Part shown: positions 40,789 through 54,122 of the stretch, one piece after another
Position numbering within the stretch: the first letter of the stretch is position 1
How the letters are laid out: every line of letters starts with the position of its first letter
NCBI GenBank assembly: GCA_963556255.1
Contig: OY744616.1
Location: 11,431,564 to 11,495,563 of the forward strand
Length of the DNA stretch: 64,000 nt
Direction: 5' to 3'
Source: Allolobophora icterica
Lineage: Eukaryota > Annelida > Clitellata > Crassiclitellata > Lumbricidae
Program-made: the position numbers and the translations under genes
Notes under the pieces: generated by a model
Databases searched by the model: none
Seen by the model: only the letters and a program-made list of their open reading frames with translations
Told to the model about the DNA's origin: nothing

Positions 40789-43700
40789 CTAACACTGACA
40801 TACACGTGGCCAAAATGTCCATGGATGAAGACATGTATGTACATTGTGTGCAATATTTATGTGGATTACATCTGTGTCCTACAGCCAGATACTTCCTGTG
40901 CAGTACAGCTTTAGACCTATGATAAAATCTATGGTGTATGAGCACGGGCCACGGCTTGTGTGTTTTAGTGTGTGATTGTGCTGGTACGTAAGTTTGCATG
41001 CATGCATGTATGTATGTATGCATGTATGTGTGCATATTATTATTTATCAAATTTGTAAGGTGTGCACGGTCACGCTGAAATGTGAATCTGAGGTACTTGT
41101 ATGTATTAAGTATCTATATATGTATGTGTATGTATATATGTATCTATGCATGTATGTGTGTATGTGTCTATGTATGTATGTATGTATTTATGCATGTAGT
41201 AATGTATCTGGACTTTTGTAAGTGCAGTAATTTAAAAAAATCCTCAAAGGTGCTGTGAACATGACTGGACGTGCAGAGGGTCTATGCAGCTGCATCATAA
41301 TGACATGGAAAAGTAATGTAATGAAGTTGAAAGGAACAGTACATGCTACTCTAACTGTAATCACTGATCTGTTAATGTTTATTCTAGTGTTTTGGCCACA
41401 TTAGTGTCTGATGCTATAAGCCATTATTTTGTAGTATGTAGAACAGAACATCCATATATTATATATTATGTTTTGTTTAATTTTAGGCCACGTTGCATTT
41501 TAGACATCACCTAAAGATGGCAACAGAGACAGAACAGTCATCGGGATAGTAGTTCTGACTAATGCACAAAATCTGCCAAACGATATTTGTGCCTAAGAAT
41601 TTATATGAATAACTTACAAATAAAAAAGAATAATGTGAAAAAATTGATAAATAAAGAATAATTTGAAAATGTTCCATCTCTTGTGTTTGAATGTCATGAA
41701 ACATTTTATAGCAACTGATATTATGTGCATGTGAATATGCATGTGTGTGTGTGTGTAGTTCTATGTGTATGTGTGTCTATGTATGTGTGTACATATGTGT
41801 GTAACCCAGTGTGTGTATGTGTGTCTATGTATGCGTGTCCATGTAGGTGTGTATGTATGTATGTGTGTGTATTTGTGTCTGTATGTGTGTAGGTATGTCT
41901 GTGTATATGTGTATGTATGTATGTGTATGTGTACATGTATGTGAGTTTGTTCTTTCTTTTAAATCATGACTAGTAAATGGTATATATGCGAACCTTAATT
42001 TCTGGGTGAGCTCTTTTATAGTACGATATAAAATTATATGTTTACGATATGTTATTACACGTAAAAGTTTCTGATGTTACTAGACGCTGACAGACATGGC
42101 CACAGTTCATGACTATACGTAGACTTCAACGTCTGACTAATAAGCACGATAACTACTTAATTACGTCAACTGTCTGGTCATATACAACCTCGCAACGATT
42201 GTCTGGCTCTCGCTACAGGACACGTAGATCTATAATTGGAGTGTTTTAATTGTCGATAGAGACAATGTGTCTGGTCCTGTGTTTGCATATCTCCCAAGAG
42301 GTTGGGGGTCGTGGTCTGGACCTTAGACAGACCATTGTAAATCAGATAAAGCTCCATAATGAATGCGACAATTGTGTTTAAATTAATATTTTCATAACCC
42401 TTGATTATCAATTGCTCTGTATAATCTGTTGCTATACAGCAGAAGTAATTATGGTGCAAGGTTATCTTCTAGGCCACTGCAGTACAACTAGGCCTAATTC
42501 TTAAATAGGAATAGTGTGAATGTATCTAAATGTAGCTACCTGCTACTAGATTTGGACAATCTCTGACTAGGCTTAGTACGTGAATACAGCTTGTGCCATG
42601 CGTTACATTCAAGTAGCACTTAGAAATGTTCGAGATTACTATTAAGATTGCTACAAAATAATTATAGCAGGTTTAAATTTTAAAGCAGTTTTGTGATTGG
42701 AAAACGAAATGAGTTAATGTTAGGCTATGTCTGCAAGCGATTTACAATATGGCATTGTAAAATGTTCTTCCCTTGCGTCCGAATTGTCTAAAATTACACA
42801 CGCGATATACAATACAGCACTGTAACAGTGACTGCTTGCACTGAAATAGGTCTACCTGAAGTCCTGAATTGATGGAGTTAATGGATTGATTGTATTGCCA
42901 ATCACAAGTAAGATCTTTCGTGCGAATAAGATTTCGTGAGGCGTTCTAATAAACTAAAAACTACATTATCAACGGATGTAATAACGAAATATTATGAGTA
43001 ACTTGAGTAAGTACTAGGTATATCGCTTGCCAGTGCTTACTTACTCTGCTAGTGGTGGGTATCTATAACATACAATCTTTGCATTTCGATACGCATGCGC
43101 GTGAATGTGGTAATGTGGTTGGTTGTTTTTGTTGTGATTTTTATTAATCTTTAATTATTTTCATTCTTCGCTAAATGTTTGTTGGTCACCACTTCTGTTT
43201 CGCTGTGTTTAAACATTGCCAAAGTTACTGTATGGGGTGTAGTTCTTTAAGGTTGATTTATTTTTATTTGTCTGCTACGTATCATTTTAGAGACGGGTGG
43301 CATATATCGGAGTTCGGTACCTACGCTAGTCTGTGATCTGTGAATCAAAAAGAAACCTAAAGGCTTCTAATAATTAAAGTGCGTAACAAGCAACGCTGCA
43401 ATTAGACTACTAATGCTGAATATCGCAATTGAGTGATTGATCCAGTTACGCATAAACAGAGTTCAGGATTACTCACAGTACAGACTGTACGGTTATGAAA
43501 GTGATGGCGTTTTGATTTTACAATCACTACCAACAATGAACGGCTTTCATGGTATTTTTCCTGAGATTTTATACAATAATCGACGTCAATTGTTGTTATT
43601 CAAGTTTTCTAAGAACAAGCTAACGAAACGGCACCTATGCAATTATACCATTTTAAAGCAAACCTAGTTACAATGAAGTAAGCATATTTACGAATTTTGT

Positions 43701-43880
43701 TTGGTGTAATTGACTGTGATGGGATTGTTTTGGTATAGTTTATTATTGTTTTATTTTGAATACTCTGACAGTTTATCATGCTTTATTAGTACACATCAAT
43801 TCTTGTTTGTAGCCTTTAAGATAAATTCACACAGGGAACTTCTCTGAGAGAAGGTCGCTAAAGGAGGAAACTAACCAAAC
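40470..43880. other. Intergenic region with microsatellites
   Basis: Between the tau-like stop and SMAD4. It holds (CA)n at 40758-40792, (ATGT)-type runs at 40990-41030 and 41105-41200, and a TG/ATGT-rich block at 41735-41940. AATAAA occurs at 41619-41624. I see no further exon with convincing splice sites; 43000-43880 would hold the SMAD4 promoter and 5' UTR. Confidence 0.4.
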
Positions 43881-43885
43881 AGTCG

Positions 43886-43909
43886 ATGGCGTTGATCATG
43901 AGTGACTAG
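43886..43909 (+). promoter_or_regulatory. Short upstream ORF ending one base before the SMAD4 ATG
   Basis: ATGGCGTTGATCATGAGTGA reads MALIMSD and stops at 43907-43909; the SMAD4 ATG follows at 43911. If the leader includes this stretch, SMAD4 would be made by leaky scanning or reinitiation. Whether the transcript starts upstream of it is not known. Confidence 0.5.
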
Positions 43910-43910
43910 A

Positions 43911-46900
43911 ATGATGACATCACAGACACCGACTTCAGCTGATGCGTGCCTGAGCATCGTGCACAGTCTCATGTGCCATCGCCAGGGTGGAGAGAGCGAA
44001 TCCTTCTCAAAGCGTGCCATTGAGAGCCTAGTTAAGAAACTGAAAGAAAAGCGCGATGAACTTGACAGTCTTATTACTGCGGTTACCACAAGCGGTGCAC
44101 ATCCGACAAAGTGCGTGACAATACCGAGAACGCTTGACGGGCGGCTACAGGTAAGCCGGTTGTTTCGACGTCTGCTTTCGTCAGAAGTTAAACTATAGGG
44201 GCGATGATTTATGTTTGTGTTTGGCTGGGCCATGTCATTGTGCCTAAAGAGATGGGCGTGTTGGTTTAAAGCCATCAGTTGCTGTACTTGATTGTCTGTG
44301 GAGATCTTCTGGTCCCTTGCTTCCATACATTGAGAATCGCATGTGAACTGTAAAAAGTATCAATAGTTTTGTTGTGAAAGGAATTGTAAAGAAGTCTGAT
44401 AGTTTATTTAACAAGGACACTGGTCTATTGTTATGACAAAACACTGTTGAATTGTAAATTATCAGTGTTTGTGCAAAGACCCCAATGAATTGTAATAAGT
44501 ACCAAAATTTGTGCAAATACAGTGAATTGTAAAAGTATAAATATTTTTGAATTAGAAACAGTAAAAAATATTTGTGTGCAGATACCAATGAACTGTAAAA
44601 GGTACAAGTATTTGTTCAAAAAACTATTGACTATTATCAGGCACCATTAGGTTTGCGAAGACAATACTGACTTATAGACGTTGCTTTGACAGGTCGCTGG
44701 TCGTAAAGGATTTCCTCATGTTGTCTACGCACGTATCTGGCGCTGGCCGGATCTACATAAGAACGAACTGAAGCATTCAAAGTTCTGTCAGTTCGCTTTT
44801 GATCTGAAGCAGGACAGCGTTTGTGTCAACCCATATCACTACGAGAGAGTCGTTTGCCCAGGGATTGGTAGGTTTTCAATCAGTTTTCTTTTGTGTTCCA
44901 TTTTGGGGATTGTTTCTTGTGCGCAATAGTTTAATGTTTAACATGGTGGACTGCCAGCCCTTAGGTCAGGGGTTCAAGTTCATGCCAGAACAGAAAGATG
45001 CTTCAAGGTTTTTGTGCCACTCGTACGAAAGTCCTTGTTTGACAAATGTCCATGTTTCTCTTGAATAACTGGTCTTCTCGATCCGTTTCTTGAGGGAACC
45101 CTTCATTGGGATTGTCGCTGGGACAGTTGCAGGATCTCATGGTAATCATCTGCTCACTGTTCCAGAGGACACTGCATACCTGAACTGCTGCATGTAGTGA
45201 CATTTGTCCTATCCTTCTGGAACTAACTGAACCAACCCTGGAACCAACCCTGATAAAATGGAAAAGGATATATTTTAAATATTACTAGTTAATTGTTCCT
45301 GCACAGCGTGACTTAGTTATTTACATGCATCAGAAGCATATGACTGGCCTACCAGTAACAGATCACTGCAAAGTGCAGTAATTCTAATTACTGTTTGTGT
45401 GTGTTTGCTTGTGTGTGTTTGCTTGTGTGTGTGTATGCGTAAGAAGATTAAAGATTGTAATTCTAATTGGAAATTTATACAACATCACTTCAAGAAAATA
45501 CTAGTCAGAGATGCTCTCTGTATGAGCCTATACGACATAAACTCTGTGACTTTGAAGTGCTTAACTAAATGCTAGTTGATTTTTCTGGTAATTGAGAATT
45601 AGGATGTATCTAATTGTCTTTGTTATCATGTATGATAACGTAGTATCTGCGTCTGACTGAAGTGCGTCTGAGTAGTTTATGTTTGTCTACTTCGGTTACA
45701 ATAAAGTCGTTGTTTTCGTCGTCTTTTTTCATTCTAGATCTGAGTGGCCTTTCTCTCCAGCAATCGCGTAAGTGACCTTTGACTTCTTTGTGTTTGAATA
45801 TATGCGCATTTTAATCGTGTATACATAGTGTGTATTTATGCATATGTATCATGTATGTATTATGTGTTGTCTGTGTATCACTGAAGGAATAGATCTAATT
45901 ATAATCGACATGTTCACCATTACACTACAAAGAAGGTTCTAAATCGATGACCAAATGATTGCCTGGTTTCGACACCAGATGTCAGATGACCTTAGGTCAC
46001 ATTGTGTAACAAAGTCAAAAGAAAGGTAACCAGTCTGGAGGCCATTTTAAGCCAATGTGTAAACGGCTATTCCTTTACATTACAGTATGGTAAATGTGTT
46101 CCTCTTTTTTAGCATCACCGTCTCAGCCGGCATCTGAGGATTTTTGTCAGAGAGACCAGATTGACGGGAGTGGCAGACAGGACCAGGCAGTCTCTGATTC
46201 CGGGTTCTATCGGTCGTCTCTGAATCTAACAGGTCCTTCTAACGTTCCATTTCTACTGTGCTCTAGAAAGTACTGTGTATGAAGTGCAGACACTTGTGTG
46301 TCTCTTATTCTCGGTTTAGCCGATGGACACATTGCTGCGTTAACAATTGCATTACTTGCTCCTTTGCTTCCCTACTTACTTTCTTACCTTGTTTAATTAA
46401 TTTCTTACTTACCTGCTTACTTACATATATACATGACTAGAATGATCACAGACTATGTCTGGTGTCAAGGCACATGAATAGTGTCCTGTATTGAGAAAGT
46501 TTCCTGTGATTAAATGCTTGACTATGGGCCACAGTAACTGATATTTAGTACTAGATAGTTGATGCCTATGAGTTTTTTTTAGCTATGTTTGGTGTATGCT
46601 CTTACTAGACATCACATTTAAGAATGTTTTCAAGCATTTCTTGTTATTACTAGACACTTACCAGAACATCTACGAACAAAGGTTTCTCAGTTGTGGGTCC
46701 CTCCACTTGGAATGGGCTCCCGGTGGAACTGCGATTACTACCTCTGAATAATTTGCCTGCATTTCATAAATCGCTCAAGTCTTTCTTTTTTAGCCGTGGC
46801 TGAGCTGGGAGCGCACCTGAGTAGGTATCTTGAAGGAGCGCTATATAAATTTTCAGAATGAATGAATGAATGAAAAGTAATGACATCATTTCAGTTCTAC

Positions 46901-49900
46901 TGAAGATTTCGTTCTGATCTACTGAGGATCTTTATTCTGTTCTACAGAATATCTTCATTCTGTTCTACTGAAGATCTTCATTCTATTCTACTGAAGATCT
47001 TCATTCTGTTCTACTGAAGATCTTCATTCTGTTTTTGCTTTCTGTTCAGATGGGGCTCATAGTTCAAGAAATTCGCAGGGCTCATCTTCAGCAGTTCACT
47101 CACAACCAGCTGCTTCTATACCAATGTCGAACTACGGGCAGATGAGTCAGTCGATGATTGTTGCCCAGCGCCCACCTCAACAGCAGCAGCACGCTCTGTC
47201 TCCATCAAACATACCAATGTCACCTGTCAATCAACGAGCAATGACCATGGAACAGTACTCAGCACGGGCATCAGGTTCCTATTCGTCATATCAGATCCCT
47301 TGCAGCACTTTTGATGGACACACATACATATATACACACACAGACATACACTTACATACATGCATACATACACACATACATACGTACATTAGGGTGTGTC
47401 TATAATTTGAAGTTTCAAAATTAATATCGGCCAGGTTGTTTTTGTGTTCCACCTTGAGAAACATTAACATTTGCCAAATTAGATGAAAATCAAAAGAGAT
47501 TTAGAACTGGCGCAAAGCCCGGGAAAAATTACCACTTAGAAAACAATGTCATACATTGTAATTCTCGAAGATCCAAACAATTTCAACACTTAAACATAAA
47601 AAATAAGGCAAAAGCAAACCAAGAACCTTCAGTTATTTGTCATTACTTAGTCCCTTTAGTGCCTTTGGGAATCTATTTCGATGGTATTCAACCATTTGAA
47701 GAACAAATTGTTTCTCTTCCTCATTTCGAACCAGGGCTTCATTTGAAGGACTGCATTAGAGCCACTCCTCTCTCCGCTAAATCGTTCGTCACTCTTAGGG
47801 CGGATATGATGTCTTTCGCCTCATTGAACGAATGCTCTGACTCCCATTGTTGTGGATCTCGATCAAGAAAAGCGTAATCGAATTTGAGGAGCTGGAAAAG
47901 TTTGATGGTAGAAGTGGTAAAAAAATCGGATAGCGCTTTTGTAGATGGATCATGTATGGGAGGAAGCCTCTTTGGAGGTTCGTCGGATCCCTGATTGTTG
48001 CGCATGTTATAGACCATGCGCTGTTTTTCGTCGAAGGTGACTACATCGTCAAAAAGGCTGAGGCCAACCAAGGTCTCCGACAAATACCAAAGGTGTCGGG
48101 AAAATGCTGTTAGGGCGACCTGTGAGACTTCCTTGTCTGGGTAAGTATGGATTGCCTTCAAGAATTGAAGATCGTTCCTTGGGGCTTCATTGGGTGATGT
48201 ACAGGTGAACCAGTACTCCACGTAGGTTGTGGTCACAAAAGTGAACCTCGAAGTAGATGATTCCACATCTTTTGAGAGTAATATTGTCGAGATGCCCTCT
48301 GGTGTTGTTGAATGGGAAACGGCTCTCTGAAAAGCCACATCTTGATTGCATAAACCGCACGTGCCATCCAACGCGCGCGGTGAAATGCCTCTGGGTACCT
48401 GAACTTTATTCCTTTCGGTGGAATTCCTCCTAGGAAAATGGCTGTTAGTTCTACTTAGCTCTTCGTAGTCGTCTCTGTGGTATTCAGCATTCAGTTGCTG
48501 CAGTGCGAAGGTGATGACATTCTCTCGAATTTCTTTGACTCTTTGTGCTGCGTCTTTATCCTCCATTGCTGTGCGATACTTGGTCTGATCGATTTGCGGC
48601 CAGAAGTCACGGAAATGACTGAAGAATTCCAATTTTGGAGACCTTACAGAATCATTCAGTGAAAATATCTTTTCCAGAACAATTTCAGAAACATGATGTC
48701 GACAGGCAAGGTTCAAGAGGTCTTTTCCTAATTCCCTTTTCCAGCTTGATGCATACGCCGCCCTTGCAAACCGTGTTACTCGCCGTTGTGTCGAAACACA
48801 TGGCCACGATTCTGTCTTCCAATCCCCAACTTCTGATCTCGGCCAAACACGCATCTGCCATGAAGGTAGCAGTCCCTTATTGGAGCTTGGGGATGGCCAA
48901 TAGTTTGGTCACATCCTTACCAGATACCATTATTGGAAGATGATCAACGCACACTCGTCCAGTTTCTGTAAAATCTGGCATGATCTTGCCGTCCCAGTGG
49001 ATAGTAAGGGGAACCTTCGGATCGAAAGATTCACGAATCTCAGCTGCTAGGGCTGCACGGTTATCCTTCCTTGCTCGATGGATAGCAGAAGGACTGACGA
49101 TCAGCTCACCAGCTGGTGCTGCATATAGATTGGATGCAGCGAGAGCAGAGAAAATGTGAGAGGCATTCCTGCTGCTGGTTTTGGTACGATCTAGAGCTGC
49201 TGCAATGCAACATCACGGGTAACTACAGAGATTGTTCCCTTTCGCCGCTTTGGTGGTCCAGCTAACGTTGAAGGTTCTGGTTCTCTTTCTGAGCTATTTG
49301 ATGACGCCTCTTCCTCAGATGATGTTGCCAACAGAGAAACCTCCGTCGCTACCGCCATGCTTGCACGATATCGTCATGGGCGAGGGAATTATTGTTGTAG
49401 ACAGATTTGCTCCGATCGGAAACCACGACATTATCTGATTGGCACAAACTCCTTCGGGGCTCAAACACATACTCTTACCAAGGGAGACAGCCACTCGCGT
49501 TAAATACCATGCTATTGATGTAGCACCAGGTGTCTCCTCTAGAAAACCACAATAGCTTAATTAATTACTATAATTATGTTGAAGATCGAGAACACGAAGA
49601 ACAGACACCGTAACGTCTAAAATTTTGGCCAAACCGAGACAGGTCACCGGGTTCCTAATTTCGGTCGCCTTGCGCCAGTCCTAAATGTTCAGCTATCGCG
49701 ATATAATTTCGGATATGGTGTTTATACGCTAATTGGCATGATAATTTGACCTGGCCGTTAAAAGATCTTTGAGTTAAAAAAACCATGTGCATCATAAAAA
49801 CACCCTAACGTACATACCTACTTACATCATACATACATATGCAGTACTTACTTATGTTTGTATCTGTATCTCATTTCTTTACGTCGCAAACAAACACAAG

Positions 49901-51014
49901 TTGTTCCTTATCACTTAGGAAAGATGTAAATAATTTGGCTTTGCAACACTTTTATAGACATTCCATACACATGTCAATTGGAATGCTTTACCTGTATTTC
50001 GCAGCAGGTGGCAGCACAATGTGGGCTGGCAGCAATACAGCAACTTACACTGGACAGATGGGGAACAACAACTTCTGTGAGTAGCTGCCATTATCATAGA
50101 ATAGACTGACTGTGAAGGATGTGGCCAGGACTAAAATGACACTAAGGAAAACTGTGTATCAGTATATTCACATAAAACATTTCAAGAACTTTTCTAAGAT
50201 ATGAGTGCTGTTAGGCACATGTTATGAGGATCTGAGAATGTTTCAGGCATAACCTCTAATTTTTTATTTTATTTTGAGAAATATGGTCCATGTGAATTAG
50301 GGGTCAGCCGGAAATCTCCTCGAACATTTGCCTCGGCCGAATATCTCGATTTTGGGCACTATTCGCCTCGGCAAATACTGTACACACAAATAGTTGCTTG
50401 TCTACCTCACATGCCGGAATTTGTAGGTTCATAATACCAGCTTTGAGCTGGTATTATGAACCTACATCTAGTATATTCATTTTGAAAAGAAAAGTACAAA
50501 AACACCAACGTCCACAATGGAAGTCAAGTCCATTTCACTGATTATTTATTTCTGAAATTCAAAATGTATTAGTCAGGTATTACAAGTACAGACATTTATT
50601 TCGATAATTTTTCATTACATGAAAATGTGAAGCTTTGCATATGGAACAAATGGTACTGGGTTCGTACCCATAACCAGCAAATAGTACATCCAAATACTCG
50701 GATTCGGTGGAAAACGTCTATCCGGCTGACCCCTAATGTTAATTGAAAGTGTTGATATACAGCAATGGAAAGAGACACAATTGACCAGAGTTGGCTTATG
50801 ACTTTCCAAGATATCAAAAAGTTTGCAAAAAATTTAAATTTGTGTGTGTGTTAGCTGCCGTCTAAACGATGTGGCTGATTTTATTGTGGATGCCATTTGC
50901 AAATGTGTACTAAATGTGTCCTTCCCTAAAAGGGAAGGATGAGGAAGGAGAGGAGGATCAAGAAAGAGGAGAGGAGGAAGGTGAAGACCAGGAAGAATCA
51001 GAAGAAGAAGAAAA

Positions 51015-51045
<31 letters not shown>

Positions 51046-51119
51046 CATACATACATACATACATACATACATACATACATACATACATACATACATACAT
51101 ACATACATACATACATACA

Positions 51120-51151
<32 letters not shown>

Positions 51152-54082
51152 CACACACATACATACATAGATACTTACACACATGCACACATACATACAT
51201 ACATACATACATACATACATGTGTACTAACCTCATTTCTTTTCATCTATTACATATTTTCCTGCTTTGATTATTAATAAACTTCTCTTTGTCTCTCAGGG
51301 AATAATCCTTCAGTGCAGCATGAAGTGAATCTGCCTCCTGTTTCAAACTTGCCTCGTAAGTTAATCGAGTTTTTGTCAATTTATTTGGGTTTCAATATTT
51401 TAAGCAGTGAAGCAGATATGACATGTATTTAAAGCTTCTCGCCTGTAACTATTCTTATCACTGTACTTAGAAGAAAACTTTAATCACGCAACAAGTTTGA
51501 GTGGTCTTGAGTTCGTCCCAAATGGTTTTGTAATTATGGTCATGGATTTATATAGCACCTCTACAAGAGGTATTTTATTCAGAGACGCTCTTGACCTAGC
51601 GACAGCAAAGCAGGATCGAACGAAATGGTCTTCTAATGCTTATGGAACAGAGGTAAAGGAAGACCAAGAAGCTGATGTCGTAAGATGCCAGCTTACCTAG
51701 TGAATCATGGTAATTAGAAATTGGGTGTTCAAGTGATGGCAGACTAAATTTCTGTTGCATCACTATATATTTTATTAGAAATGGGGGTTATCCAAATGGT
51801 GGTGCACCATCGCGTAAATATTTTGAGCAAAGCGAATTTGTATGCAGCATTGTATATTATTCTGGAAACTTATATTCTCAGCTCCCGAATACTGGTGTAC
51901 AATCACGTACTTTGAGCTCGACCAGCAGGTGGGTGAGACGTTCAAAGTGCCCGGCAGTTGTCAGACGGTGACTGTGGATGGATACACGGATCCTTCGAGC
52001 GTCAACCGGTTCTGTCTTGGAAAGCTGTCTAACGTTCATCGCACGGAAATGAGCGAAAGAGCACGGTGAGTCCATTGCACTTGACAACTACCCGAAGCAC
52101 CTGGGTACTGTCGATCTTAGATCTACCACATAAAACCATGATCTGCTGGTAGATCTATAAAATTGGCATACAAGGGAGGATCATTGGTACAGCAGAACTT
52201 TGTAAGATCGTTAAAGGTGCTGGATAGATATAAACAGAAAGTTGCTTGATACATGTATTGGCTACTGTGTGCTTGGTAAATGCATAACAGGAGACTTCAG
52301 TATTCTTTTAACAGTGTGTAGAACAACGGAGAATGGAACGACACTTTCACTAATGCTGAAGTCGATCTGCTTCTAAGTAGCTGTCGTGAACAGGCACTAA
52401 ATAAATCGACCGATTAAATGGTATTGTTATAGCACCTGATGGATTATGTGACTCTGCAGTATCGTTGTCGGTAACAGCACTTGCTCAGTTTTACACTCCA
52501 ATCTATATGATGCTTTGCAGTTTGTGACTGCTCTCCACCTGACTTGATGGAGTCTGCTATTTGCAACACAGGTTGTACATAGGAAAAGGAGTCCAGCTGA
52601 ACCTGTGCGGCGAAGGCGACGTCTGGATTCGATGCCTCAGCAATCACAGCGTCTTTGTCAAGAGCTACTATCTGGATCGAGAGGCAGGTCGCTCTCCTGG
52701 AGACGCGGTCCACAAAATCTATCCAAACGCATACATCAAGGTAAGGAAATGGAACTGTAGAAGAGTTCCAGATGAAATCTCTCTGGAATTAGTTTAGCCA
52801 CTCCCTTGTCAGATTGAATATGTATTAAGACACTTTATAGAGCACATGTGAGTACCTTACAAAGACTCTGCCTACACGACCAACTGATCTAAATACGTGC
52901 AATTTTTGACAGTCAGAAACTGTTTGGTAATAGAGTAATTTTTAAGTAGAGTAATAGAGTTAGCATGTGCAGCAGAAGGAAAGTTGAAGGCGTTTGAACA
53001 CATGATGGGCTCGAGGTGATGCTTGGAAGTGCGGCACTTGCCAATCTTCATGAGCAGCCAAGCACAACGTTCTCCAACCCGGTTGGGTCAGTGTGTAGGT
53101 TTGATCCCTTCCTATTGCACAGTCTATTGAGCATGCCCGTCACGATTGCTTTATGCCTTCGATTGATGCCTTTCATTTATTTCCGGAAAATAAAATGGCT
53201 TAATTAAATGCTTTAACCTAGAAATGTTGTTACTGAGAAGTAGGCAGCACTGCATTTTCGTATTGTAGGTCAACAAGTGCGTTTTGACTAATTACCTAAT
53301 TATCATTTGTATTACTATGTCTAACACACAACAATTTCCAGTTTCAGATGTCCAGTGGTATGATAAATGTAGGCACAGGTATTAAATGCATGAAGTATGC
53401 AGATAAAGTGTAAAGTCTGTAGATAAACTATGTAGATAAAGTATAAAATATGTAGATAAAGTATTAAGTATGTATATAAAGTATGTATATAAAGTATGTT
53501 GATAAAGTATGAAGATAAAGTATGAAGATAGAGTATAAAGTATGTAGATGAAGTATAAAGTGTGAAGAGTCATATACTATACACTATTTAACACTTTAAT
53601 GACTAGCTGCATTGGTTTTCCAGTCACTTTTTGTACACTCTTGTCATTAAAGTGTTAACTAAGTAATGTTAGTATTAATAACAATGGGGTTACTGATATT
53701 AGTAAGTTGTTAAAAGTAATTGCTTGCACCTGTGTTTGGCAGGTGTTTGATCTGAGGCAGTGTCATCTTCAGATTCAGCAGCAGGCAGCAACATCACTTG
53801 CTGCAATTGCAGCACAGGCAGCAGCTGTATCAGGGAATGTTCCTGGACCAGCCAGTGTCGGAGGAATTGCACCGGCCATCAGTAAGAACATCCCCATGTA
53901 GAATCATTTCATCATTGTTATGCTCTGTGCCTTGTAGCCGGAGGGTCACAGGTTCGAATCTACCCCAAGCCACTGCGTAGTTACCTTGGACAAAGTTGCT
54001 AGGCCACAATTGTCTGTGAGGAAGGTAACAGAACCCACCTCAGTCATCTCGTCCCTTGGTGGCATAAAGACATCATCACCAT

Positions 54083-54122
<40 letters not shown>

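Noticed and set aside
44244..44588. Minus-strand ORF inside SMAD4 intron 1
   Set aside because: AT-rich repeats of TTCACAATTCATTGG-type sequence; no domain or splice support.
47139..47405. Extension of the SMAD4 linker exon frame to 47405
   Set aside because: It runs past the donor at 47275 into an ACAT repeat; the spliced join to 50005 keeps frame and gives the expected linker.
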